From: Bacteroidota bacterium
GTDB taxonomy: Bacteria > Bacteroidota > Bacteroidia > 2-12-FULL-35-15
Direction: 5' to 3'
Assembly: GCA_025963715.1 (NCBI GenBank)
Contig: JAOQAG010000024.1
Span: 65,155-129,154 of the forward strand
DNA length: 64,000 bases
The translations under genes were made by a program, and so were the position numbers. Each line of letters opens with the position of its first letter. Within the stretch, counting starts at the first letter, position 1. Below, piece by piece: positions 24,046 to 32,511 of the stretch. The notes below the pieces were generated by a model. That model searched no databases. It was given only the letters and a program-made list of their open reading frames with translations, and was not told the origin of the DNA.

Positions 24046-27000
24046 ATGAATACAACGAAGGAAGCCGGAACACTCATTCCATCCGGCAAAGCAGAGCAGC
24101 AGGCCGATATCCGCAAAGAATTGGAAAAACGCGTGTTGGTGATCGACGGTGCCATGGGAACGATGATCCAGCAATACAAGCTGGAAGAAAAAGATTTCAG
24201 AAGCAAGCGCTTTGCCGATTGGCACAAGGATTTGAAGGGGAATAATGATTTGCTTTCCATCACACAACCGCAGATCATCAAAGCCATTCATAAAGAATAT
24301 TTGAAAGCAGGCGCGGATATTATTGAAACAAATACCTTCAGCGGAACTACCATTGCCATGGCGGATTACGACATGCAGGAGCTGGCATATGAACTGAATT
24401 ACGAATCGGCAAAAATTGCAAAAGAAGCCATTGCGGAATATAATTTACAAAGCGGAAATCAACAGCCGAAATTTGTTGCAGGCGCCATCGGGCCCACCAA
24501 TCGTACACTTTCCTTATCTCCGAATGTGAACGACCCCGGGTTCCGTGCTATTACCTTTGATGAGCTGGTAATTGCGTATACCGAACAGGTAAAAGGATTG
24601 ATTGACGGCGGCGCAGACTTGCTGCTGATCGAAACAATTTTTGATACGCTGAATGCAAAAGCCGCATTGTTTGCGATCCAGAATTATTGCGAAAAAATAA
24701 ATCGTAAAATGCCGGTGATGGTTTCCGGAACCATCACGGATGCCAGCGGACGGACACTATCCGGCCAAACCACCGAAGCATTTTTAAATTCGGTTTCACA
24801 CGTTGATCTGTTAAGCGTTGGTTTAAATTGTGCGCTTGGCGCGAAGGATATGCGCCCGTATTTGGAAGAGCTTTCCAACAAATCGCCTTTCTACGTAAGT
24901 GCCTATCCCAATGCCGGTTTGCCTAACCAGTTTGGCGAATACGACGAGGATGCACACACCATGGGCCACCAGATCGAAGATTTTTTACAAGCGGGATTTA
25001 TCAATATCGTTGGCGGATGCTGTGGCACGACACCGGCACACATCCAACGCATTGCCGAACTGGCAAAGGTAGCGCAGCCGCGTAAAAAACCGGTAGCCGA
25101 TACGCTGATGCATTTAAGCGGTTTGGAACCATTGACACTGCGTCCTGAAAGTAATTTTTTAAATGTGGGTGAACGTACCAACGTGACCGGCTCAAAAAAA
25201 TTCTTACGATTAATTAAAGAAGGGAATTACGAAGAAGCGCTGGCAATTGCCAAAGATCAGGTAGATGGCGGAGCACAGGTGATCGATGTGAACATGGATG
25301 AAGGGATGCTGGACGGCGAAGCGGCAATGACTAAATTTTTAAACCTGATCGCTTCCGAACCGGACATCAGCAAAGTGCCGATCATGATCGATTCCTCGAA
25401 ATGGACCGTGATTGAAGCGGGATTAAAATGTGTGCAGGGAAAAGCCATCGTGAATTCGATCTCGTTAAAAGAAGGCGAAGAAAAATTTATAGAGCAGGCG
25501 CATAAAGTAAAACAATACGGCGCTGCTGTAATTGTAATGGCTTTTGATGAAGTAGGACAAGCCGATACACTGGAACGCAGAAAAGAAATTTGTAAACGCG
25601 CTTACGATATTTTAGTGGACAAAGTACATTTTCCGGCACAGGATATTATTTTCGATCCCAATATTTTTCCGGTTGCAACGGGCATGGAAGAACACCGTTT
25701 GAATGCGCTCGATTTTTTTAATTCCACCAAATGGATCAAGGAAAATTTGCCACATGCAAAAGTAAGCGGCGGTGTAAGTAACGTTTCGTTTTCGTTTCGT
25801 GGAAACGATCACGTCCGTGAAGCCATCCACGGTGCATTTTTATATCATGCCGTAAAAGCCGGTATGGACATGGGAATTGTAAACCCGGCGCAATTGCAGG
25901 TGTATGATGATATTGATAAAAAATTGCTGGAATTAGTAGAAGATGTATTGTTGAACAGAAGGGATGATGCTACGGAAAGACTGGTGGAACACGCAGAATC
26001 GCTGAAAGGCATTACCAAAGAAAAAAAAGAAAAAGATGAAGAATGGCGCAGAGGCACAGTGGAAGAGCGACTGAGTCATGCACTGGTAAAAGGATTGGTG
26101 GAATACATTGATGTGGATACGGAAGAAGCGCGCTTAAAATTAGGCCGTCCGCTGCACGTGATCGAAGGGCCGCTGATGGATGGAATGAATGTGGTGGGTG
26201 ATCTGTTTGGAAGTGGAAAAATGTTTTTACCGCAGGTGGTGAAAAGCGCTCGCGTGATGAAAAAAGCAGTGGCATATTTGGAGCCGTATCTGCAAGCCGA
26301 AAAAGAGGCGAATAAGCTGGCGGGTATTGTGGGTAACGGAAGACAAAATGCAGGAAAAATATTAATGGCCACCGTAAAAGGCGATGTGCATGATATTGGA
26401 AAAAATATTGTGGGCGTTGTATTGGCCTGTAATAATTACGAGATCATCGATTTGGGTGTAATGGTTTCCTGTGATAAAATTTTAGAGGAAGCAAAAAAAC
26501 ACGATGTGGATATTATCGGATTAAGCGGATTGATCACACCATCGCTGGATGAAATGGTGCACGTAGCAAAGGAAATGGAGCGGCTGCAATTTAAAACGCC
26601 CTTGCTGATCGGTGGCGCCACCACTTCAAAAGTACATACGGCAGTAAAAATTGCACAAAATTATTCGGGGCCGGTGGTGCACGTGAACGATGCCAGTAAG
26701 TCCGTACCGGTTGCCAGCAGCCTTATTTCGGATGAGTTAAGAGATGCGTTCATGACAGAAGTATCAAAAGATTACGACCGCGTACGCGAACAAAATAAAA
26801 ATGCGCAATCGCAAAATAAATACATTTCCATCGCGGAAGCGCGCGCCAATAAATTTGCGATCGACTGGAACGCCACAAAGATAAGGAAACCAGCGTTTAC
26901 CGGAAATAAAGTAGTTGATAATTACCCGATTGCAGAATTAGTGGAATACATTGACTGGACACCGTTTTTTATTTCCTGGGAAATGAAAGGCTCGTATCCG

Positions 27001-28206
27001 AAAATTTTAAAAGATCCTGTTCGCGGTGAAGAAGCACGTAAATTATTTGCGGATGCACAAAAAATGCTAAAGCAGATCATTGATGAAAAATGGCTGACAG
27101 CACGCGCCGTGATTGGAATTTATCCGGCTAACGCTGTGGAAGACGACATTGAAGTATATGAAGATGAAAACAGGACAAAAATAAAAACGGTATTTCATAC
27201 GCTTCGGCAGCAAACAAAAAAACCGGCGGGGCAGTATAATGTAGCCTTGTCGGATTTTGTGAAACCCCTCTCTAACTCTCCCCACAGGGGAGAGGACTAT
27301 AAAAACGCTACAAATAAAATTGATTGGCATTTGAATATTGATAATGCAAAAAAACACCGCTCTAATCCAACAGAAACTGAAAAAATAATCTGGAATTTTT
27401 TAAGGGCAAAACAAACCGGCTATAAATTTAGACGGCAGCATCTCATTGATAAATATATAGTTGATTTTGTTTGCCTTGAAAAGATGATCGTTGTTGAAAT
27501 TGATGAAAAATATCATGATCAAATAAAAGAACAAGATGAATTAAGAACTTCTGTTTTACAATCATTAGGATACTATGTTATCAGGTTTACGAATGAGGAA
27601 GTAGTAGCAAACACAGATGCTGTTATAACAACTATTAAGGCTGCGTGCGATGCACAGACAGCTCTCTCCCCTGTGGGGAGAGCCGGAGAGGGGTGTGACT
27701 ATATCGGCGCCTTCGCCCTCACCACCGGCATTGGCATCGATGAGCACGTAGCTCGTTTTGAAAAAGATCACGATGATTATTCTGCCATTATGCTAAAAGC
27801 GCTTGCCGACAGGCTGGCGGAGGCTTTCGCCGAATTGATGCACAAGCGTGTCCGGAAAGAATTCTGGGGATATGCAACCGATGAAGATTTAAAAAATGAG
27901 GAGCTGATCAAGGAAGAATATGCAGGGATCAGGCCTGCACCGGGTTATCCGGCGCAACCCGATCATACCGAAAAGCCAGCACTTTTTAAATTGCTGGATG
28001 CTGAAAAAAATACAGGAATTAAATTAACGGAAAGCATGGCGATGTTCCCCACGGCGGCTGTAAGCGGCTTGTACTTTGCGCATCCGCAATCCCATTATTT
28101 CGGGATCGGTAAAATTCAAAAAGACCAGGTGGAGGAATATGCCATACGAAAAGGCATGAGCCTTGATAAAGCCGAACGCTGGCTGGGGCCAAATCTTGCT
28201 TATTAA
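24046..28206 (+). CDS. metH: Cobalamin-dependent methionine synthase with an in-frame DUF559 insertion
   Basis: Transfers a methyl group from 5-methyltetrahydrofolate to homocysteine through cobalamin. 1386 residues, about 145 more than a usual MetH. Domains: homocysteine/zinc domain (about 25-340) with Zn ligands C262, C325 and C326; pterin-binding domain (about 370-630, [13 protein letters not shown]); cobalamin cap and B12 domain with the DVHDIG ligand (H782); C-terminal reactivation domain with [12 protein letters not shown] (R1296). Residues about 1073-1217 are foreign: the surface loop between DFVKP and DYIGAF of the reactivation domain has been taken by a DUF559 nuclease-like domain flanked by inverted repeats. 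The frame is open throughout. Controlled by the SAM riboswitch upstream. Whether the enzyme still reactivates is unknown. Confidence 0.95.
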   Translation: MNTTKEAGTLIPSGKAEQQADIRKELEKRVLVIDGAMGTMIQQYKLEEKDFRSKRFADWHKDLKGNNDLLSITQPQIIKAIHKEYLKAGADIIETNTFSGTTIAMADYDMQELAYELNYESAKIAKEAIAEYNLQSGNQQPKFVAGAIGPTNRTLSLSPNVNDPGFRAITFDELVIAYTEQVKGLIDGGADLLLIETIFDTLNAKAALFAIQNYCEKINRKMPVMVSGTITDASGRTLSGQTTEAFLNSVSHVDLLSVGLNCALGAKDMRPYLEELSNKSPFYVSAYPNAGLPNQFGEYDEDAHTMGHQIEDFLQAGFINIVGGCCGTTPAHIQRIAELAKVAQPRKKPVADTLMHLSGLEPLTLRPESNFLNVGERTNVTGSKKFLRLIKEGNYEEALAIAKDQVDGGAQVIDVNMDEGMLDGEAAMTKFLNLIASEPDISKVPIMIDSSKWTVIEAGLKCVQGKAIVNSISLKEGEEKFIEQAHKVKQYGAAVIVMAFDEVGQADTLERRKEICKRAYDILVDKVHFPAQDIIFDPNIFPVATGMEEHRLNALDFFNSTKWIKENLPHAKVSGGVSNVSFSFRGNDHVREAIHGAFLYHAVKAGMDMGIVNPAQLQVYDDIDKKLLELVEDVLLNRRDDATERLVEHAESLKGITKEKKEKDEEWRRGTVEERLSHALVKGLVEYIDVDTEEARLKLGRPLHVIEGPLMDGMNVVGDLFGSGKMFLPQVVKSARVMKKAVAYLEPYLQAEKEANKLAGIVGNGRQNAGKILMATVKGDVHDIGKNIVGVVLACNNYEIIDLGVMVSCDKILEEAKKHDVDIIGLSGLITPSLDEMVHVAKEMERLQFKTPLLIGGATTSKVHTAVKIAQNYSGPVVHVNDASKSVPVASSLISDELRDAFMTEVSKDYDRVREQNKNAQSQNKYISIAEARANKFAIDWNATKIRKPAFTGNKVVDNYPIAELVEYIDWTPFFISWEMKGSYPKILKDPVRGEEARKLFADAQKMLKQIIDEKWLTARAVIGIYPANAVEDDIEVYEDENRTKIKTVFHTLRQQTKKPAGQYNVALSDFVKPLSNSPHRGEDYKNATNKIDWHLNIDNAKKHRSNPTETEKIIWNFLRAKQTGYKFRRQHLIDKYIVDFVCLEKMIVVEIDEKYHDQIKEQDELRTSVLQSLGYYVIRFTNEEVVANTDAVITTIKAACDAQTALSPVGRAGEGCDYIGAFALTTGIGIDEHVARFEKDHDDYSAIMLKALADRLAEAFAELMHKRVRKEFWGYATDEDLKNEELIKEEYAGIRPAPGYPAQPDHTEKPALFKLLDAEKNTGIKLTESMAMFPTAAVSGLYFAHPQSHYFGIGKIQKDQVEEYAIRKGMSLDKAERWLGPNLAY
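27264..27694 (+). mobile_element. DUF559-encoding element with 31-bp inverted repeats inside metH
   Basis: 431 bp bounded by ACCCCTCTCTAACTCTCCCC-type ends: 27264-27294 and the reverse complement of 27664-27694 agree at 28 of 31 positions, each with an inner CTCTCCCCACAGGGGAGAG hairpin. GTGA occurs at 27259-27262 and again at 27695-27698, a possible 4-bp target duplication. The inside codes, in the metH frame, for a DUF559 (Vsr-like endonuclease fold) domain: [46 protein letters not shown] and [14 protein letters not shown]. No in-frame ATG precedes the domain, so it is made only as part of MetH unless another start is used. Element plus GTGA is 435 bp, exactly 145 codons. Confidence 0.8.
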
Positions 28207-28240
28207 GTTAAAAGTTAGAAAGTTGTAAAGTTTAAAATTC
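28207..28240. repeat. Degenerate heptamer repeat after metH
   Basis: AAGTTAAAAGTTAGAAAGTT followed by GTAAAGTTTAAAA, immediately after the metH stop. A decayed AAAGTTY-type copy. Confidence 0.45.
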
Positions 28241-28304
28241 TGTGTTTGCTATTTCCGCGTTTATCAGGATTAATTAAAATGGATACTAATTTAAATTTAT
28301 TGAA

Positions 28305-28718
28305 ATGAAACACAATTTAAGATCGCTTTGCCTGCTGCTGATTATTGCCATGACTACAAGTACAGCTTTTGCACAAAAAGAAAAAACAAAACAAAAAACC
28401 GGTGTAACCGCTAAGTATGATGCCGCCGGGCCATTTTGTAACGGGCTCGCCAGGGTAAAACTGAATAAAAAATGGGGCTACATCGATACAACAGGAAATG
28501 TGGTGGTAGCGCCTAAATATAATGAAGTGGAAAATTTCTCAAATGGTATTGCTAAAGTAAGGCTTGGCCAAAAATGGGGATTGTTGAATGTTTCCGGACA
28601 GGAAATCATTAAACCTACATTCGACTGGATCTATGATTATGTAAATGGAAAAGCGAAAGTAAAACTAAACGGACAGGAATATTACATGGATCAGAACGGG
28701 AAAATTGTTGATCCGTAA
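28305..28718 (+). CDS. WG-repeat protein, exported
   Basis: 137 residues with a signal peptide (1-23, ending in AFAQK). The rest is three WG-type repeats of about 27 residues: GLARVKLNKKWGYIDTTGNV, GIAKVRLGQKWGLLNVSGQE, and GKAKVKLNGQEYYMDQNGKI, the last lacking the WG pair. WG proteins are beta-rich and usually much longer; this is a minimal one. Function unknown, probably periplasmic. It ends about 60 bases before the leader ORF of the ABC exporter. Confidence 0.8.
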   Translation: MKHNLRSLCLLLIIAMTTSTAFAQKEKTKQKTGVTAKYDAAGPFCNGLARVKLNKKWGYIDTTGNVVVAPKYNEVENFSNGIAKVRLGQKWGLLNVSGQEIIKPTFDWIYDYVNGKAKVKLNGQEYYMDQNGKIVDP

Positions 28719-28740
28719 CTGCAATATTCTTCCACACTCA

Positions 28741-28772
28741 TTGTTATTATTTATTGAGTATCCGGAACTTTG
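28741..28772 (+). promoter_or_regulatory. Candidate promoter of the exporter leader ORF
   Basis: TTG (28741-28743) and GAACTTTG (28765-28772) resemble the -33/-7 pattern with 21 bases between; the -7 box matches TAnnTTTG except its first base. A transcript from here would start at or very near the ATG of the leader ORF at 28777, so it could be leaderless. Tentative. Confidence 0.35.
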
Positions 28773-28776
28773 CACC

Positions 28777-28830
28777 ATGAAAAGAAATTATTTCCTTACC
28801 ATTCCGCCTCCGATGTGTGTATACGGCTAA
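28777..28830 (+). CDS. 17-residue leader peptide with Pro-Pro-Pro, candidate regulatory uORF
   Basis: Encodes MKRNYFLTIPPPMCVYG. The stop codon touches a hairpin followed by T-runs (28829-28857), and the ABC transporter gene begins 69 bases after the stop. A Pro-Pro-Pro stretch is a known cause of slow peptide-bond formation (relieved by EF-P). The arrangement of short ORF, terminator and export gene is that of ribosome-mediated attenuators known for several antibiotic-resistance genes. Function here is inference; too short for ordinary gene finding. Confidence 0.5.
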   Translation: MKRNYFLTIPPPMCVYG

Positions 28831-28857
28831 ATTGCTCCACCAGCGGTAGCAATTTTT
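28829..28857 (+). terminator. Terminator hairpin after the leader ORF
   Basis: AAATTGCT (28829-28836) pairs with AGCAATTT (28848-28855), with ACC/GGT pairing inside, and TTTTT follows; a second T-run is at 28863-28868. Overlaps the leader stop codon, so a stalled or terminating ribosome would affect its folding. Precedes the ABC ATPase gene. Confidence 0.6.
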
Positions 28858-28898
28858 ATGCTTTTTTACCGTATTTTTAGTGTTCAAAACTAAATTGC

Positions 28899-29564
28899 GT
28901 GATCCGTTTAAATCAAATCAATAAATCGTATTCTATCGGCCAGAATAAAATGCATGTGCTGAAAGGAATTGATGCACATATCAAAGAAGGCGAGCTGGTG
29001 TCGATCATGGGTTCATCCGGCTCCGGAAAATCTACATTACTTAACATTTTAGGATTGCTGGATAATTATGATTCGGGCGAATACCGCCTGAACAATATCC
29101 TGATCCGGAACCTTTCACAAACGGAAGCAGCACGCTTACGCAATAAATTTTTAGGCTTTGTATTTCAATCCTTCAATTTACTGGCTTTTAAAAATGCAGT
29201 TGAAAATGTAGCGCTCCCACTCTACTATCAAAAAGTAGGACGGAAGGAACGCAACAAGCTGGCGCTGGAATACCTGGATAAAGTAGGTTTGAAAGAATGG
29301 GCAAATCACTCGCCGGGCGAAATGAGCGGTGGACAAAAACAGCGCGTTGCCATTGCCCGTGCATTGATCTCACAACCCAAAGTGATTTTTGCAGATGAGC
29401 CAACCGGCGCTTTGGATTCCAAAACTTCTTTTGAAGTAATGGATATTTTTAAAGAAGTAAACAAACAGGGAATTACCGTGGTGATTGTTACACACGAAGA
29501 TGATATTAGTAAAATGACGGACAGGATCATCCGGTTGAAAGATGGCTTGATTGTGAGTGAGTAG
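28899..29564 (+). CDS. MacB/LolD-type ABC transporter ATP-binding protein
   Basis: 221 residues from a GTG start (28899). All ABC motifs are present: Walker [15 protein letters not shown] (37-49), Q-loop [11 protein letters not shown], signature [14 protein letters not shown], Walker [14 protein letters not shown] and the H-loop IVVIVTHED. Belongs to the MacB/LolD/FtsE-like group that powers mechanotransmission-type exporters with the two permeases downstream. The short leader ORF and terminator just upstream suggest that its expression is controlled by attenuation. Exported substrate unknown. Confidence 0.92.
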   Translation: MIRLNQINKSYSIGQNKMHVLKGIDAHIKEGELVSIMGSSGSGKSTLLNILGLLDNYDSGEYRLNNILIRNLSQTEAARLRNKFLGFVFQSFNLLAFKNAVENVALPLYYQKVGRKERNKLALEYLDKVGLKEWANHSPGEMSGGQKQRVAIARALISQPKVIFADEPTGALDSKTSFEVMDIFKEVNKQGITVVIVTHEDDISKMTDRIIRLKDGLIVSE

Positions 29565-29580
29565 GCACACTCTCCGGAGC

Positions 29581-29606
29581 TGTCATCCCGGGCTTGACCC
29601 GGGATC
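29581..29606. repeat. REP-like palindrome (GTCATCCCGGG type)
   Basis: GTCATCCCGGGCTTGACCCG plus GGATC, between the ABC ATPase and the first permease genes. Same family as at 2424, 34239 and 34347. The gap of 265 bases also holds GC-rich stretches (CGCCCGCCCGCCGCGGAC) and no gene. Confidence 0.65.
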
Positions 29607-29829
29607 TCATGAATGGTAGCAGTAACATAATTAAAAAGAAGAGAAAAAAAAGAGTCGTAAATAAGAAGTAAAGGCTCCTAATTAGCAGATCCGCCCGCCC
29701 GCCGCGGACAAGCATGACAATACGGAGGGAAAGAGCGCTCTGGATTAACATCCGGAGGCGGACACAAAAAAGAAATATTTTTCTCCGAATTAAACATCTT
29801 CGGGAATAAAATAATAAACAAAAACAACC

Positions 29830-31053
29830 ATGTTCGATAGCGACAAATGGCAGGAAATATTCAGCACCATCAGCAAAAATAAGCTGAGGACCTTCCTTAC
29901 TGCCTTTAGTGTAGCATGGGGAATCTTCGTATTGATCATTTTACTGGGCGCCGGAAAAGCATTGCACAACGGCGCTGAAAAAGAATTTACGCACGATGCC
30001 GTGAACAGCCTTAATATTGAAGGCGGTGAAACGGTGATGCCTTACAACGGTTTAAAACCCGGACGAAAAATTCAGCTCACAAATGAAGATTTTGAGCTGG
30101 TCAATAGTAAAGTCAATCACATTGAACATTCCAGCGCCAGCTATAACGGCCATGGCGCCAGCATGCTTACCTATAAAAAACAACACGCCTCCTTTACCGT
30201 GCGTCCCTGCATGCCCGATCACCATTTCCTGGAAAATGCAACCATCGTGGAAGGACGCTTTATCGATGAACTGGACATTCGCGAATACCGGAAAGTATGC
30301 GCGATTGGGATGCCGGTAAAAGACGAATTGTTTAAAACGGAAGATCCGATCAATAAATTTATTGATGTGGGCGGTACGCCGTACAAAGTGATCGGTGTTT
30401 TCACGGATCCCGGTAACGGCGATAATGAGCGCATTTACATTCCGCTAACCACTTCGCAACGCGCATCCGATGGGAAACAATTTGTAGATAATATCTGGTC
30501 AAGCATTGACAAAGAAGGCTTGAAAAAAAGCGATGACATGGTTAACCAGGCAAGAACATTGCTTGCCGCGAAATATAATTTTAATCCGGCCGATCTGAAT
30601 GCGGTCCGGATCGAAAACTGGTCGATGGGATACATCCGGATCATGAACATGCTCGACGGGATCCGGATCTTCATCTGGATCATTGGCATTCTTACACTAT
30701 TGGCGGGCGTTATCGGCGTTAGCAACATCATGATGATCATTGTAAAAGAACGCACAAAAGAGATCGGCGTACGCAAAGCGATTGGTGCAACGCCTGTTTC
30801 CATTGTAATGCTGATCGTACAGGAATCTATTTTTATTACAGGCGTTGCCGGTTATACCGGTTTGGTACTGGGTGTTGGTGTATTGCAATTGTGCAGCGGA
30901 TTTGATTTTGATTTTTTTAAACGCCCCGAAGTTGATTTTAACGTGGCCATTTCTGCTACACTGCTGATTGTTGTTTCCGGTGCATTGGCAGGATTGTTCC
31001 CGGCGCTGAAAGCTGCAAAGGTACAGCCGGTGGAAGCGCTTCGCAGTGAATGA
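29830..31053 (+). CDS. MacB-type ABC transporter permease
   Basis: 407 residues. An N-terminal membrane helix (about 21-42, TFLTAFSVAWGIFVLIILLG), a large periplasmic domain of the MacB_PCD type, then three C-terminal helices with the FtsX-like core (ITLLAGVIGVSNIMMIIVKE-like ILTLLAGVIGVSNIM, ERTKEIGVRKAIGATP, and AGLFPALKAAKVQPVEALRSE). Forms an exporter with the ATPase upstream and the adaptor downstream. Its paralogue follows 167 bases later; a heterodimer is plausible. Confidence 0.92.
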   Translation: MFDSDKWQEIFSTISKNKLRTFLTAFSVAWGIFVLIILLGAGKALHNGAEKEFTHDAVNSLNIEGGETVMPYNGLKPGRKIQLTNEDFELVNSKVNHIEHSSASYNGHGASMLTYKKQHASFTVRPCMPDHHFLENATIVEGRFIDELDIREYRKVCAIGMPVKDELFKTEDPINKFIDVGGTPYKVIGVFTDPGNGDNERIYIPLTTSQRASDGKQFVDNIWSSIDKEGLKKSDDMVNQARTLLAAKYNFNPADLNAVRIENWSMGYIRIMNMLDGIRIFIWIIGILTLLAGVIGVSNIMMIIVKERTKEIGVRKAIGATPVSIVMLIVQESIFITGVAGYTGLVLGVGVLQLCSGFDFDFFKRPEVDFNVAISATLLIVVSGALAGLFPALKAAKVQPVEALRSE

Positions 31054-31220
31054 TTGTTGATTTAGGATTTGCTGATTAAGGATTGATTGATTAAGGAATT
31101 AGGATTTTGTGTTTGTAATTCTGTGTTTAGAATTTGAGCAACATTTAGTATTTAGTTTTTCAACATTTAGAAAATTTATAATTCATCATTTATAATTTAT
31201 AATTTATAATTCCTTCAAGG
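31054..31220. repeat. AGGATT- and TTTATAATT-type simple repeats between the permease genes
   Basis: GATTTAGGATTTGCTGATTA, then GGATTGATTGATTAAGGA, and near the end TTATAATTTATAATTTATAA. No gene. The AGGATT units resemble those in the tsaB coding region and at 10150. Confidence 0.5.
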
Positions 31221-32471
31221 ATGTTTGACGTAGATAACTGGCAGGAAATATTTGCAACGATCAAAAAAAATAAGTTGCGCACGTTCCTTACATCATTGGG
31301 TGTAGGCTGGGGAATCTTTATGCTTGTGATCATGCTGGGCGCAGGTACAGGATTGAAGAACGGCGTGATGAATGATTTTAAAGGCACAGCAACCAACAGT
31401 TTTTTTATGTGGACGCAAAAAACCACGAAAGGATATAAAGGCATGAAGCCCGGCCGGAATTACAACTTTAACAATGCGGATGTAAAAGCACTGGAGCAAA
31501 TCAAGGAACTGTCCGTTGTATCGCCACAAAACCAACTGGGCGGCTATCGTGGTGGCAACAATGTGATCCGTGGATTAAAGCTCGGTAATTTTGAAGTGAA
31601 TGGTGTGTATCCCAATCTAAGCCGGATCCAGGAGATAAAAATTACTGAAGGCCGCTTTATAAACGATAATGATATCCGCGAAAAAAGAAAAGTATGTGTG
31701 ATCGGTGCACGTGTAAAAGAAGTATTGTTTGCAAAAGATGAAAACGCGATCGGCGATTACATACAGATCAGCGGCGTTTATTTTAAAGTGATTGGCGTTA
31801 CCATTCCCACAGGTAGCGGCGATGATGCACGCCAGCAATCACAAAAGATCCAGTTGCCTTTCAGCACGTTTCAAAATGCATTTAATTACGGCGATATTGT
31901 TGGTGTGTTCCTCATTTCCTCCAGCAAAAACATTCCGGCTTCGGTTGCGGAAGAAAAAGTAATGGCCATAGTAAAAGAACGCCACAAGGTAGCGCCGGAT
32001 GACAACCTTGCTGTAGGCCACTGGAACATGGAAGAACAATACAATAAAGTAAACGGCTTGTTTGTAGGAATTAATTACCTGGTGTGGTTTGTGGGCGTGG
32101 GAACACTCATTGCAGGCATCATCGGCATCAGCAATATTATGCTGATCGTTGTAAAAGAACGTACAAAAGAAATTGGTGTAAAGCGCGCATTGGGCGCAAC
32201 GCCGGGCACGGTAGTAAAGCAGATCATTTTAGAATCTGTTTTTTTAACGCTGGTTGCCGGTTATTTTGGATTGATCCTCGGTATTTTATTATTGGAAGGT
32301 GTCAATTCTGCGCTGGGCGACAATGTACCAATGTTTAAAAACCCTTCCGTGGATTTGAATGCAGCCCTGATCTCGCTCGGTATATTGGTGATTGCCGGTG
32401 CACTTGCCGGGTTGATCCCCGCAACACGTGCCGTATCCGTTCACCCGGTGGAAGCGCTCAGGGCGGAATAA
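31221..32471 (+). CDS. MacB-type ABC transporter permease
   Basis: 416 residues, similar in plan to the gene before it: first helix at about 21-42 (TFLTSLGVGWGIFMLVIMLG), periplasmic MacB_PCD domain, and C-terminal FtsX-like helices with GTLIAGIIGISNIMLIVVKE, RTKEIGVKRALGATPGTV and the final LIPATRAVSVHPVEALRAE. The start (MFDVDNWQEIFATIKKNKLR) is close to that of its paralogue (MFDSDKWQEIFSTISKNKLR), so the two arose by duplication. Likely pairs with the other permease. The adaptor gene follows after 40 bases. Confidence 0.92.
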   Translation: MFDVDNWQEIFATIKKNKLRTFLTSLGVGWGIFMLVIMLGAGTGLKNGVMNDFKGTATNSFFMWTQKTTKGYKGMKPGRNYNFNNADVKALEQIKELSVVSPQNQLGGYRGGNNVIRGLKLGNFEVNGVYPNLSRIQEIKITEGRFINDNDIREKRKVCVIGARVKEVLFAKDENAIGDYIQISGVYFKVIGVTIPTGSGDDARQQSQKIQLPFSTFQNAFNYGDIVGVFLISSSKNIPASVAEEKVMAIVKERHKVAPDDNLAVGHWNMEEQYNKVNGLFVGINYLVWFVGVGTLIAGIIGISNIMLIVVKERTKEIGVKRALGATPGTVVKQIILESVFLTLVAGYFGLILGILLLEGVNSALGDNVPMFKNPSVDLNAALISLGILVIAGALAGLIPATRAVSVHPVEALRAE

Positions 32472-32511
32472 ATTGTAAGAAAAAAATTTAATAAATTTTA
32501 AAATAAAAAGT

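Noticed and set aside
27264-27694. MetH extension as a frameshift or misassembly artefact
   Set aside because: The frame is open on both sides and through the whole insert, the insert encodes a recognisable domain, and it is bounded by matched inverted repeats with a possible 4-bp duplication. That is better explained by insertion than by error.
27264-27694. Intein in MetH
   Set aside because: No splicing motifs (N-terminal Cys/Ser block, penultimate His-Asn end) are seen, and the insert is short and bounded by DNA inverted repeats.
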